Origin: Ferruginibacter sp.
GTDB taxonomy: Bacteria > Bacteroidota > Bacteroidia > Chitinophagales > Chitinophagaceae
Direction: 5' to 3'
Assembly: GCA_018057635.1 (NCBI GenBank)
Contig: JAGPDJ010000207.1
Location: forward strand, 1 to 5,183
Length of the DNA stretch: 5,183 bases
Positions within the stretch are counted from its first letter, which is position 1. Every line of letters begins with the position of its first letter. The position numbers and the translations under genes were made by a program. Below the pieces are notes generated by a model that was not told the DNA's origin, ran no database searches, and saw only the letters and a program-made list of their open reading frames with translations. Positions 1 to 5,183 of this stretch are shown piece by piece.

Positions 1-536
1 TCGCCCAGGTTAACAGGAGAAAAAATATAGTTTCCTGCCGGGTGCTTTGCTTCATAATCAATTGCAAATTCGTACACGCCTTTACGGTAGTTTCCTGCCT
101 GGATACTTTGTTTATTCAGTCCCGTGTAAGACAGGAAATCATTAACAGCTTTCAGTGCTTTTGTAAAAGCACCTGTTCCGGCAAGAGAAATGGAATAGGG
201 CAGGAGGTAGGTACTGGAATAAACCGGATCCATTTCAAGGGCAGTATTAAAATCATTTACAGAAGCAGTGTAATCTTTCAAATTTGCGTATATGCCTGCA
301 CGTGATAAATAAACATCCACGAATTTCGGGTCCAGCCGCAGGGCTTCATTAAGGTGGGTAATAGATTCTTTGTATTTTCCTTCCTGCGCCTCTTCATAAG
401 CCTGTCCGTATACCTCGCCTGCTTTTTTATTTACTTTTTCGGGGTCGTACCATTGAGCTTCTGTAACAAAGATCAGGGAAAAACAAATCTGGAATAACAG
501 GACGGTCTTATAGAAGAATGGGTTGCTTTTTTTCAT
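1..536 (-). CDS. Secreted TPR protein, probable PD40/OmpA-family envelope protein (C-terminus outside window)
   Basis: The 178 visible residues are the N-terminus; the gene continues past the left edge. It begins MKKSNPFFYK, followed by a hydrophobic stretch (about residues 11-25) and a probable signal peptidase I site after TEA (residue 27), so the product should be exported. About three tetratricopeptide-like units follow (roughly residues 41-74, 75-108 and 109-142), with typical features such as EALRLDP and NTALEMDP at the helix-B ends. The visible part ends in IFSPVNLG, which resembles the linker before the PD40 (WD40-like) propeller in Bacteroidota proteins built as signal peptide, TPR, PD40 and C-terminal OmpA peptidoglycan-binding domain. 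PorE of the type IX secretion system has this kind of architecture, but many paralogues have other or unknown roles. The PD40 and OmpA parts are inferred, not seen. An in-frame ATG at 548 would add four residues (MIQT); no Shine-Dalgarno favours either start. The gene is separated from queE by a repeat-bearing gap. Confidence 0.8.
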   Translation of the reverse strand, partial: MKKSNPFFYKTVLLFQICFSLIFVTEAQWYDPEKVNKKAGEVYGQAYEEAQEGKYKESITHLNEALRLDPKFVDVYLSRAGIYANLKDYTASVNDFNTALEMDPVYSSTYLLPYSISLAGTGAFTKALKAVNDFLSYTGLNKQSIQAGNYRKGVYEFAIDYEAKHPAGNYIFSPVNLG

Positions 537-604
537 TGTTTGGATCATGGGATGAAGGTAAAACGAAAAAACTGATTGAGTAAGTATGGATTGTTAAAGA
601 TTAT

Positions 605-671
605 GTTAGGAGTTAGGAGTTAGGAGTTAGGAGTTAGGAGTTAGGAGTTAGGAGTTAGGAGTTAGGAGTTA
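605..671. repeat. Perfect heptanucleotide tandem repeat, (GTTAGGA) x 9 plus GTTA
   Basis: Nine identical copies of GTTAGGA followed by a partial GTTA give 67 bases with no mismatch. On the minus strand the unit reads TCCTAAC. The array meets stop codons in every frame on both strands (TAG on plus, TAA on minus), so it is non-coding. It lies in the gap between the queE 3' end and the TPR gene, with its near edge 56-68 bases upstream of the two possible starts of the TPR gene. Perfect short repeats of this length usually change copy number by slippage; any effect on expression is inference. Confidence 0.95.
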
Positions 672-697
672 AAAAATGGGATTATAAGTTAACTATG

Positions 698-729
698 AAT
701 AAACCAATAAACAAATAAACCAGTAAACC
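698..729. repeat. Degenerate short tandem repeat, about four copies of AATAAACC
   Basis: The stretch reads as AATAAACC, AATAAAC, AAATAAACC and AGTAAACC, a near-8-base period with single-base insertions, losses and one substitution. It ends 7 bases before the queE stop codon on the plus-strand map, so it lies just downstream of queE in the direction of transcription. It is AC-rich on plus and GT-rich on minus. It forms no stem-loop and is unrelated in unit to the heptamer array 26 bases away. No function is recognised. Confidence 0.65.
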
Positions 730-736
730 AACACTT

Positions 737-1420
737 TCAAGGCACGTTTATATATTTATGCAACTGCAGCGATAATTCCCATTCCGGGTGAAGTTTAATA
801 TAATCAATGATCAATGGGGTCATACTTGCTGCATTATCCCATTCCGGTTGCAGGTAAAGTTTGCATTCTGGTGATACTTTTGCAGCATACTGTTCTGCCC
901 ATTCAAAATCAGACTTATTAAAAACCACCACTTTTAATTCATTAGCGTCCGGTAAAATTTCCGGTAAGGGCGCTTTGAATTTTTTTGGTGAAAGGCATAT
1001 CCAGTCCCATTTTCCGCTTAAAGGATGGGCGCCGGATGTTTCAATATTTGTTTCAAAACCGGCTTCCTGTAATGTAGCTGTCAACTCATCTAAGTGATGC
1101 ATCAGGGGTTCACCTCCCGTAATAACCACAAGGGGAGATATTTTTCTTTTTCCTTTTACGGCAGGAGTAAATTGTTTTACTGTATTAACAATATCATTTA
1201 CAAACATTTTAGGATGTTTTGCTGCATCCCAGCTATCTTTTACATCACACCAAACACAACCTACATCACAACCACCCAGCCTGATAAAAAAAGCAGCACG
1301 CCCCTGGTGAAATCCTTCACCCTGGAGGGTATAAAAAAGTTCCATCACAGGTAGCTGAATTCCTGGTTGCTGTATGTTTTGTGTATTGGTCAATCCGGTT
1401 AAATTATCTGTTATATTCAT
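737..1420 (-). CDS. queE: 7-carboxy-7-deazaguanine synthase QueE (radical SAM)
   Basis: QueE uses a [4Fe-4S] cluster, S-adenosylmethionine and Mg2+ to contract 6-carboxy-5,6,7,8-tetrahydropterin to 7-carboxy-7-deazaguanine, an intermediate in the queuosine tRNA modification and other 7-deazaguanine pathways; it acts in the cytosol. The 227-residue product is of normal family length. Visible signatures are QGEG (residues 33-36), the cluster motif CDVGCVWC with Cys51, Cys55 and Cys58 (CX3CX2C), the SAM-binding TGGEP at 101-105, ETSG at 127-130, SPK at 144-146, LQPEW at 190-194 and the terminal QLHKYINVP. The start at 1420 is chosen because it forms an ATGA overlap with the folD stop. The frame is open to an ATG at 1516, but the extra 32 residues lie inside folD and do not look like QueE. 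It is expected to be co-transcribed and translationally coupled with folD. No other queuosine gene is in the window. Confidence 0.95.
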   Translation of the reverse strand: MNITDNLTGLTNTQNIQQPGIQLPVMELFYTLQGEGFHQGRAAFFIRLGGCDVGCVWCDVKDSWDAAKHPKMFVNDIVNTVKQFTPAVKGKRKISPLVVITGGEPLMHHLDELTATLQEAGFETNIETSGAHPLSGKWDWICLSPKKFKAPLPEILPDANELKVVVFNKSDFEWAEQYAAKVSPECKLYLQPEWDNAASMTPLIIDYIKLHPEWELSLQLHKYINVP

Positions 1421-2295
1421 TTGTATTTCTGCGTGTATGCATGATAGGTATTCTTTAGCAGGGCAGCTATGGTCATAAGTCCTACACCACCCGGCACCGG
1501 GGTTATATAACTGCATTTGGGTGCTACATTTTCAAAATCCACATCACCTTTAATTGCAAATCCGCTTTTTTTTGCAGCATCTGCAACCCTGGTAATGCCA
1601 ACATCTATTACAACCGCATTTTCTTTTACCATGTCTGCAGTTAAGAAACCAGGTTTACCCAGAGCAGCCACAATGATGTCGCCCTGTAAACAAATTTCCC
1701 GGAGGTTCTTTGTTCGGCTATGGCATACCGTTACTGTGCAGTTTCCCGGGTTGGTATTCTGGTTAAGCAATATACTTACCGGCCGCCCCACAATATTGCT
1801 CCTGCCTATAACCACAGCATGCTTACCCGACGTTTCAATTTTGTAATGTTCCAGTAGTAGCATGATCCCATAAGGTGTTGCCGGTTTAAAACACGGCAGG
1901 CCCAGCATCAGCTTTCCTGCACTTTCGGGGTGAAACCCATCTACATCTTTTTCAGGGTTCACCAGGCTGATGATCTTGTCTTCATTTATATGCAACGGGA
2001 GCGGTAACTGAACCAGGATGCCATCCACATCATCATCCTGGTTAAGTTTATTTATCTCATAGGCTAATTTTTCTTCAGTAACATTTTCATCCAGTCTTAC
2101 CAGTGTGCTCCTGAATCCAACTTCTGCACAGTTTTTTATTTTACTGGCAACATAAGTTTCACTGGCGCCATTGCTTCCTACCAGAATTGCAGCAAGATGA
2201 GGCGCTTGTTTTGTTTCATTTTTAATTGAACTTAACGCTTCTTTCAGACTGTCTTTTACAGCTTGAGCTACTACTTTACCATCTAGTATTTCCAT
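1417..2295 (-). CDS. folD: Bifunctional methylenetetrahydrofolate dehydrogenase / methenyltetrahydrofolate cyclohydrolase FolD
   Basis: FolD interconverts 5,10-methylene-, 5,10-methenyl- and 10-formyl-tetrahydrofolate in the cytosol, usually with NADP+, supplying one-carbon units for purine and formyl-Met synthesis. The 292-residue product is full length. The N-terminus MEILDGK is typical and supports the start. Catalytic features are present: YVASK with Tyr48 and Lys52, DGILVQLPLP with Gln96, PEKDVDG with Asp119, the nucleotide-binding GRSNIVGRP at 164-172, and the C-terminal PVPGGVG at 266-272. No key residue is missing. It is the first gene of a two-gene minus-strand unit, its TGA overlapping the queE ATG by four bases. 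There is no Shine-Dalgarno before the ATG, as is usual in Bacteroidota. Confidence 0.97.
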   Translation of the reverse strand: MEILDGKVVAQAVKDSLKEALSSIKNETKQAPHLAAILVGSNGASETYVASKIKNCAEVGFRSTLVRLDENVTEEKLAYEINKLNQDDDVDGILVQLPLPLHINEDKIISLVNPEKDVDGFHPESAGKLMLGLPCFKPATPYGIMLLLEHYKIETSGKHAVVIGRSNIVGRPVSILLNQNTNPGNCTVTVCHSRTKNLREICLQGDIIVAALGKPGFLTADMVKENAVVIDVGITRVADAAKKSGFAIKGDVDFENVAPKCSYITPVPGGVGLMTIAALLKNTYHAYTQKYK

Positions 2296-2299
2296 AAAG

Positions 2300-2307
2300 C
2301 AAAATTA
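2300..2307 (-). promoter_or_regulatory. Possible -7 promoter element (TAATTTTG) of folD-queE
   Basis: On the minus strand this octamer matches the Bacteroidota TAnnTTTG consensus exactly. It ends only four bases before the folD ATG, so transcription from it would start at or very near the start codon. No TTG-type -33 element is seen at the expected distance (about 2325-2332), and the region is AT-rich, so a chance match is quite possible. Confidence 0.25.
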
Positions 2308-2494
2308 ATCAACTAATGTTGAAATAAGGAATCTGATTAATGTAATACAATCAAAAAATTTTAAGCCATCTCATTAATATTATCAAAGGAATTACTTGTT
2401 ATTAACCGAATGAATCCTGCACATCAATTAAGCCTGGCTGAATTTTATTCACAATTCGTATGTACAGCTGTTTTTTCCCGGTTAAGATTTGCGT

Positions 2495-2508
2495 TAAAAT
2501 TGTATTTG
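2495..2508 (+). promoter_or_regulatory. Possible -7 promoter element(s) of the plus-strand envelope gene pair
   Basis: Two overlapping octamers, TAAAATTG (2495-2502) and TGTATTTG (2501-2508), each match TAnnTTTG at five of six fixed positions. Neither has a convincing -33 TTTG at 19-21 bases. If either is used, the transcript would start after the ATG at 2460, supporting the TTG start at 2523. This is weak pattern evidence only. Confidence 0.2.
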
Positions 2509-2522
2509 TAAATCCCGAAGTT

Positions 2523-3350
2523 TTGAAAACAAAAATCTTTCTGATAGCAGCATTGTTTATTCTACTGAATTTTCAATCGCTTGCCCAATCTCTTCGATAC
2601 GCTGTTAGCGTTCCTTATTTAAGCCTGTCAACATATAGTAACAGGCAGGCAGATGTTTTTGCATTTACCAATAACCAGGCTGCATTGGCATCAATCAGTT
2701 CTGTAAGTGCAGGAATTTATGGTGAAAGACGTTTTATGCTTGCAGAAAACAGTGTATATACGGTAGCTGCAGCAATGCCAACTTCAAAAGGAAATATTGG
2801 AATTCAATTAAATTATGCAGGGTTTAGTAATTACAATGAAAGCAGGATCGGTCTTGCATATGCCCGTAAACTAGCCCGGACTGTTAATATAGGTATTCAG
2901 TTTAATTATTTCGGATACAGGATACCGGTATATGGAAATGCATCTGCAATAAATTTTGAGGTAGGTGCATTATTTCATTTCACTGAAAAAATTAGTGGGG
3001 GTATACATATATATAACCCGGTTGGTGGTAAGCTTAGGAAATCCGGAGAAGAAAAGCTGGCAGCCTGTTACAAGATTGGTGCAGGTTATGATGCTTCAGA
3101 AAATTTCTATGTGAGTGCGGAAATAATAAAAGAAGAAGACAAGCCTGTGAATGTAAATGCAGGTATTCAATACCAGTTTAAGAAGCAATTTTTTGTACGT
3201 GCCGGATTTACCAGTGAAACATCTGGAGGTGGAGCCGGAGCAGGAGTTTCCTGGAAAAATTTCCGCCTGGATATAGCAGCCAATTATCATCCTCAGCTGG
3301 GATTTTCACCGGGCATCGTTTTAATAGCAAATCTAAAAAGGAAAAAATAA
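2523..3350 (+). CDS. Exported predicted outer-membrane beta-barrel protein, function unknown
   Basis: With a TTG start at 2523 the product has 275 residues and begins MKTKIFLIAAL, a compact signal peptide ending in SLA|Q around residue 21. The frame stays open to an ATG at 2460, but that adds 21 residues (MYSCFFPVKI...) before the signal peptide, so TTG is preferred; no Shine-Dalgarno settles it. The mature part is rich in Gly, Tyr and Asn, with short amphipathic stretches such as GNIGIQLNYAGF and VNIGIQFNYFGY, as expected of a small outer-membrane barrel. NNQAALA near the mature N-terminus recalls the NPA-type motifs of PorP/SprF and PorV-like proteins, but the match is too weak to name a family. 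The C-terminus (NLKRKK) is basic and lacks the usual terminal aromatic residue. Its TAA shares one base with the ATG of the next gene, so the two are probably translationally coupled and may work together. The specific role is not recognised. Confidence 0.75.
   Translation: MKTKIFLIAALFILLNFQSLAQSLRYAVSVPYLSLSTYSNRQADVFAFTNNQAALASISSVSAGIYGERRFMLAENSVYTVAAAMPTSKGNIGIQLNYAGFSNYNESRIGLAYARKLARTVNIGIQFNYFGYRIPVYGNASAINFEVGALFHFTEKISGGIHIYNPVGGKLRKSGEEKLAACYKIGAGYDASENFYVSAEIIKEEDKPVNVNAGIQYQFKKQFFVRAGFTSETSGGGAGAGVSWKNFRLDIAANYHPQLGFSPGIVLIANLKRKK
3338..3342 (+). promoter_or_regulatory. Shine-Dalgarno-like AAGGA before the helix-hairpin-helix gene
   Basis: AAGGA lies seven bases before the ATG at 3350, within the last codons of the upstream gene. 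The spacing suits a ribosome binding site, and no such sequence precedes the other starts in this window. The Lys/Arg codons there could produce it by chance; reinitiation at the TAATG overlap is an alternative. Confidence 0.35.
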
Positions 3351-5183
3351 TGAAGAAAATCATTTCGGTAATGTTGTTTTTCATGTTGCCTTTTTTCATG
3401 ATGTCACAGGTAACTGAATCCCCTGTTTTAAATGTTGAACAACAACTGGAAAATATTACAGAAAATAATGAAGACCAGGAAACAGAAGATGATACTTACC
3501 TGCAGGAATTGCTGAAGTTAGGGCTGGACCCTATAAATCTTAATGCAGCAGATGAGAATGAACTTAATGAACTAAAAGTCCTTTCAGCTGTACAAATTGA
3601 AAACCTGCTCCGGTACCGCAGCATTCTTGGAAACCTGTTAAGCATTTATGAGGTTCAGGCAATTCCGGGATGGGATATACATACAATCAGGAAAATAAAG
3701 CCTTTTATTACAGTGAGCAACCATAGTAACCTCGTTTCCAGTCTTAAAGCACAGTTAAAAAAAGGGGAACATAGTTTAATGATAAGGGTAAGCCAGGTTT
3801 TAGAACGTTCGAAAGGTTATTTGCCTGATTCAGCTACAAAGAATTTTTATCCAGGTTCACCGCAACGGATACTGATGCGATACAAATACATATATAAAAA
3901 CCTGCTTCAGTATGGCATTTCCGGTGAAAAGGATCCGGGTGAACAGTTCTTTAAAGGAAAACAGGCAGCTGGTTTTGATTTCTATTCTGCACACATTTTT
4001 ATCCGGGATCTGGGTATCATAAAAGCGTTGGCATTGGGCGATTTTACTGTTAACCTGGGCCAGGGGCTTACCCAATGGCAAAGCCTTGCTTTTAAAAAGG
4101 GGCCCGGGATAACTTCCGCTAAAAGGCAATCCGCTGTGCTAAAGCCTTATAATTCTGCAGGCGAAATCAATTTTCACCGGGGGGCCGGCATTACAATCGG
4201 GAAAAGGAACTGGGAAGCCACAATTTTTGGTTCATTCAGGAAGCTGGATGCCAATTTTATACCCATAGATTCACTAAATCCGGAAAATATTATTTCTTCT
4301 TTGCAGTCTTCCGGCTATCACCGTACAAAAAGTGAAATAGAAGATAAAGGCATTCAGCAGCAAACATCTTTTGGTGGAAATTTTTCTATGAAAATCAGAA
4401 AATTAAACCTGGGCGTTAATGCGATCCATTACATACTGAAATTTCCATTAGTAAAAGATGCCTATCCTTATAACCGTTTTGCGCTTTCAGGAAAAAGTTT
4501 TGGAAATTATAGCCTGGATTATGATTTTACTTACCGGAATATGCACCTATATGGCGAAGTAGCTTCAAATGGTAAAAACGGACTGGCAATTTTAAGTGGC
4601 CTCATGATAAGCGTATCAACAAATGCAGATATTGGTTTAGTTTACAGGAATATTTCCCGTGAATACCAATCACTTTATACCAATGCATTTACTGAAAGTA
4701 CCTTTCCTGCAAATGAGAAAGGGCTGTTTGCCGGTATCAGTTTAAAACCTGCAACAGCCTGGTTAATAGAAGCATATGTGGATATTTACAAATTTCCCTG
4801 GCTGAAATTCCAGGTAAATACACCGTCAACAGGTTCCGACTATTTTATTCAGGCAACATACCGGCCCAACCGCCAACTGGAAATATATAGCCGTTTTAAA
4901 AGAGAGTCAAAAGCCGCCAATGGAAATCCGGAAGCACTTGCAATGAGCCCGGTAACCAATCAGCCCCGCAAAAACTGGCGAACACAGTTCAATTTTAAGA
5001 TAAACAGGCATGTTACATTCAGGAACAGGGTAGAATTGGTATGGTTTCATAAAAATGGCTATGAAGACTCCAGGGGATTCCTTGCCAATGCAGATTTGAT
5101 ATATAAACCAATGTTGAAGCCGTTTTCAGCCAATATTCGCCTGCAGTATTTTGAAACAGATGACTATAACAGCAGGTTATATG
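3350..5183 (+). CDS. Helix-hairpin-helix domain protein with long outer-membrane-type beta region (C-terminus outside window)
   Basis: The frame is open from the ATG at 3350 to the right edge, giving 611 residues without a stop; the C-terminus is missing. It starts MKKIISVMLFF, a signal peptide ending near residue 19-20. An acidic, Asn/Glu-rich linker (about 25-50) follows, then a tandem helix-hairpin-helix module at about 62-121, recognisable from INLNAADENEL, LLRYRSILG, LSIYEVQAIPG and IRKIKPFITV, as in ComEA-like proteins. The remaining ~490 residues are beta-rich and aromatic, with a Gly-rich segment ALGDFTVNLGQGLTQW (228-243) that I recall as typical of Bacteroidota HhH/barrel proteins. 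Such proteins are often labelled ComEA-like or HhH-containing, but their function is not established. The signal peptide and barrel-like part suggest the outer membrane, with the HhH module in the periplasm; this location is inference. It is coupled by TAATG to the small barrel gene upstream. Confidence 0.85.
   Translation, partial: MKKIISVMLFFMLPFFMMSQVTESPVLNVEQQLENITENNEDQETEDDTYLQELLKLGLDPINLNAADENELNELKVLSAVQIENLLRYRSILGNLLSIYEVQAIPGWDIHTIRKIKPFITVSNHSNLVSSLKAQLKKGEHSLMIRVSQVLERSKGYLPDSATKNFYPGSPQRILMRYKYIYKNLLQYGISGEKDPGEQFFKGKQAAGFDFYSAHIFIRDLGIIKALALGDFTVNLGQGLTQWQSLAFKKGPGITSAKRQSAVLKPYNSAGEINFHRGAGITIGKRNWEATIFGSFRKLDANFIPIDSLNPENIISSLQSSGYHRTKSEIEDKGIQQQTSFGGNFSMKIRKLNLGVNAIHYILKFPLVKDAYPYNRFALSGKSFGNYSLDYDFTYRNMHLYGEVASNGKNGLAILSGLMISVSTNADIGLVYRNISREYQSLYTNAFTESTFPANEKGLFAGISLKPATAWLIEAYVDIYKFPWLKFQVNTPSTGSDYFIQATYRPNRQLEIYSRFKRESKAANGNPEALAMSPVTNQPRKNWRTQFNFKINRHVTFRNRVELVWFHKNGYEDSRGFLANADLIYKPMLKPFSANIRLQYFETDDYNSRLY

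Larger units (their letters stand above)
537..736. other. Non-coding gap between queE and the TPR gene
   Basis: No convincing reading frame, RNA gene or intrinsic terminator was found on either strand. Apart from the two tandem arrays, it contains the 8-base palindrome AGTTAACT at 687-694, too short to call a terminator. The promoter of the minus-strand TPR gene should lie here, but no good TAnnTTTG match was seen between the heptamer array and the start codon. Confidence 0.6.

Noticed and set aside
42..305. 87-residue plus-strand open frame
   Set aside because: It lies antisense to the TPR gene, whose repeats and signal peptide are clear; the frame has no domain features.
605..671. CRISPR array
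   Set aside because: The unit is 7 bases with no spacers, so this is a simple tandem repeat.
673..736. Intrinsic terminator after queE
   Set aside because: Only the 8-base palindrome AGTTAACT was found; there is no GC-rich stem followed by a T-run on the minus strand.
861..1354. Two plus-strand open frames inside queE
   Set aside because: They are antisense shadows of the radical SAM gene and have no recognisable domains.
1421..1516. N-terminal extension of QueE by 32 residues
   Set aside because: The added residues are an out-of-frame reading of folD; the ATGA start at 1420 gives a normal-length QueE.
1517..1846. 109-residue plus-strand open frame
   Set aside because: It is antisense to folD, which has all its catalytic motifs in the opposite strand.
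2296..2522. Riboswitch (folate or queuosine type) or tRNA in the divergent gap
   Set aside because: The region is AT-rich with no conserved riboswitch core, cloverleaf or strong stem that I could recognise.
3096..3399. Two minus-strand open frames across the junction of the plus-strand genes
   Set aside because: They overlap the well-supported coding frames on the plus strand and look like shadows.
3857..4129. 90-residue minus-strand open frame
   Set aside because: It is antisense to the open HhH/barrel frame, which continues without a stop to the window edge.

Overview
The window looks like chromosomal DNA of a Bacteroidota bacterium, most likely of the Chitinophagales/Sphingobacteriia type. 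The evidence is its moderately AT-rich composition, the near absence of Shine-Dalgarno sequences, a possible TAnnTTTG promoter element, and gene families typical of that phylum: a TPR protein resembling the start of a TPR/PD40/OmpA protein, a helix-hairpin-helix protein followed by a predicted outer-membrane barrel, and a Bacteroidota-style QueE. These assignments come from reading the sequence; no database search was run.

Layout: (1) 1-536, minus strand: N-terminal part of a secreted TPR protein that runs off the left edge. (2) 537-736: a non-coding gap holding a perfect heptanucleotide tandem array (605-671) and a degenerate AATAAACC array (698-729). (3) 737-2295, minus strand: a two-gene unit, folD then queE, joined by a 4-base ATGA overlap. 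(4) 2296-2522: a divergent intergenic region with weak promoter-like elements. (5) 2523-5183, plus strand: two envelope genes joined by a TAATG overlap. The first is a small predicted beta-barrel protein of unrecognised function, probably started at TTG. The second is a helix-hairpin-helix protein with a long beta-rich region, running off the right edge.

The central pair is housekeeping. FolD interconverts one-carbon tetrahydrofolates, and QueE makes the 7-carboxy-7-deazaguanine precursor of queuosine. The flanking genes are cell-envelope genes. The plus-strand pair is tightly coupled and both products carry signal peptides, so the two may act together at the outer membrane; this is inference from layout. 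No mobile element, CRISPR array, tRNA or rRNA was seen. No clearly new system is evident. The points most worth following up are the HhH/outer-membrane protein with its barrel-like partner, and the heptamer array upstream of the TPR gene.
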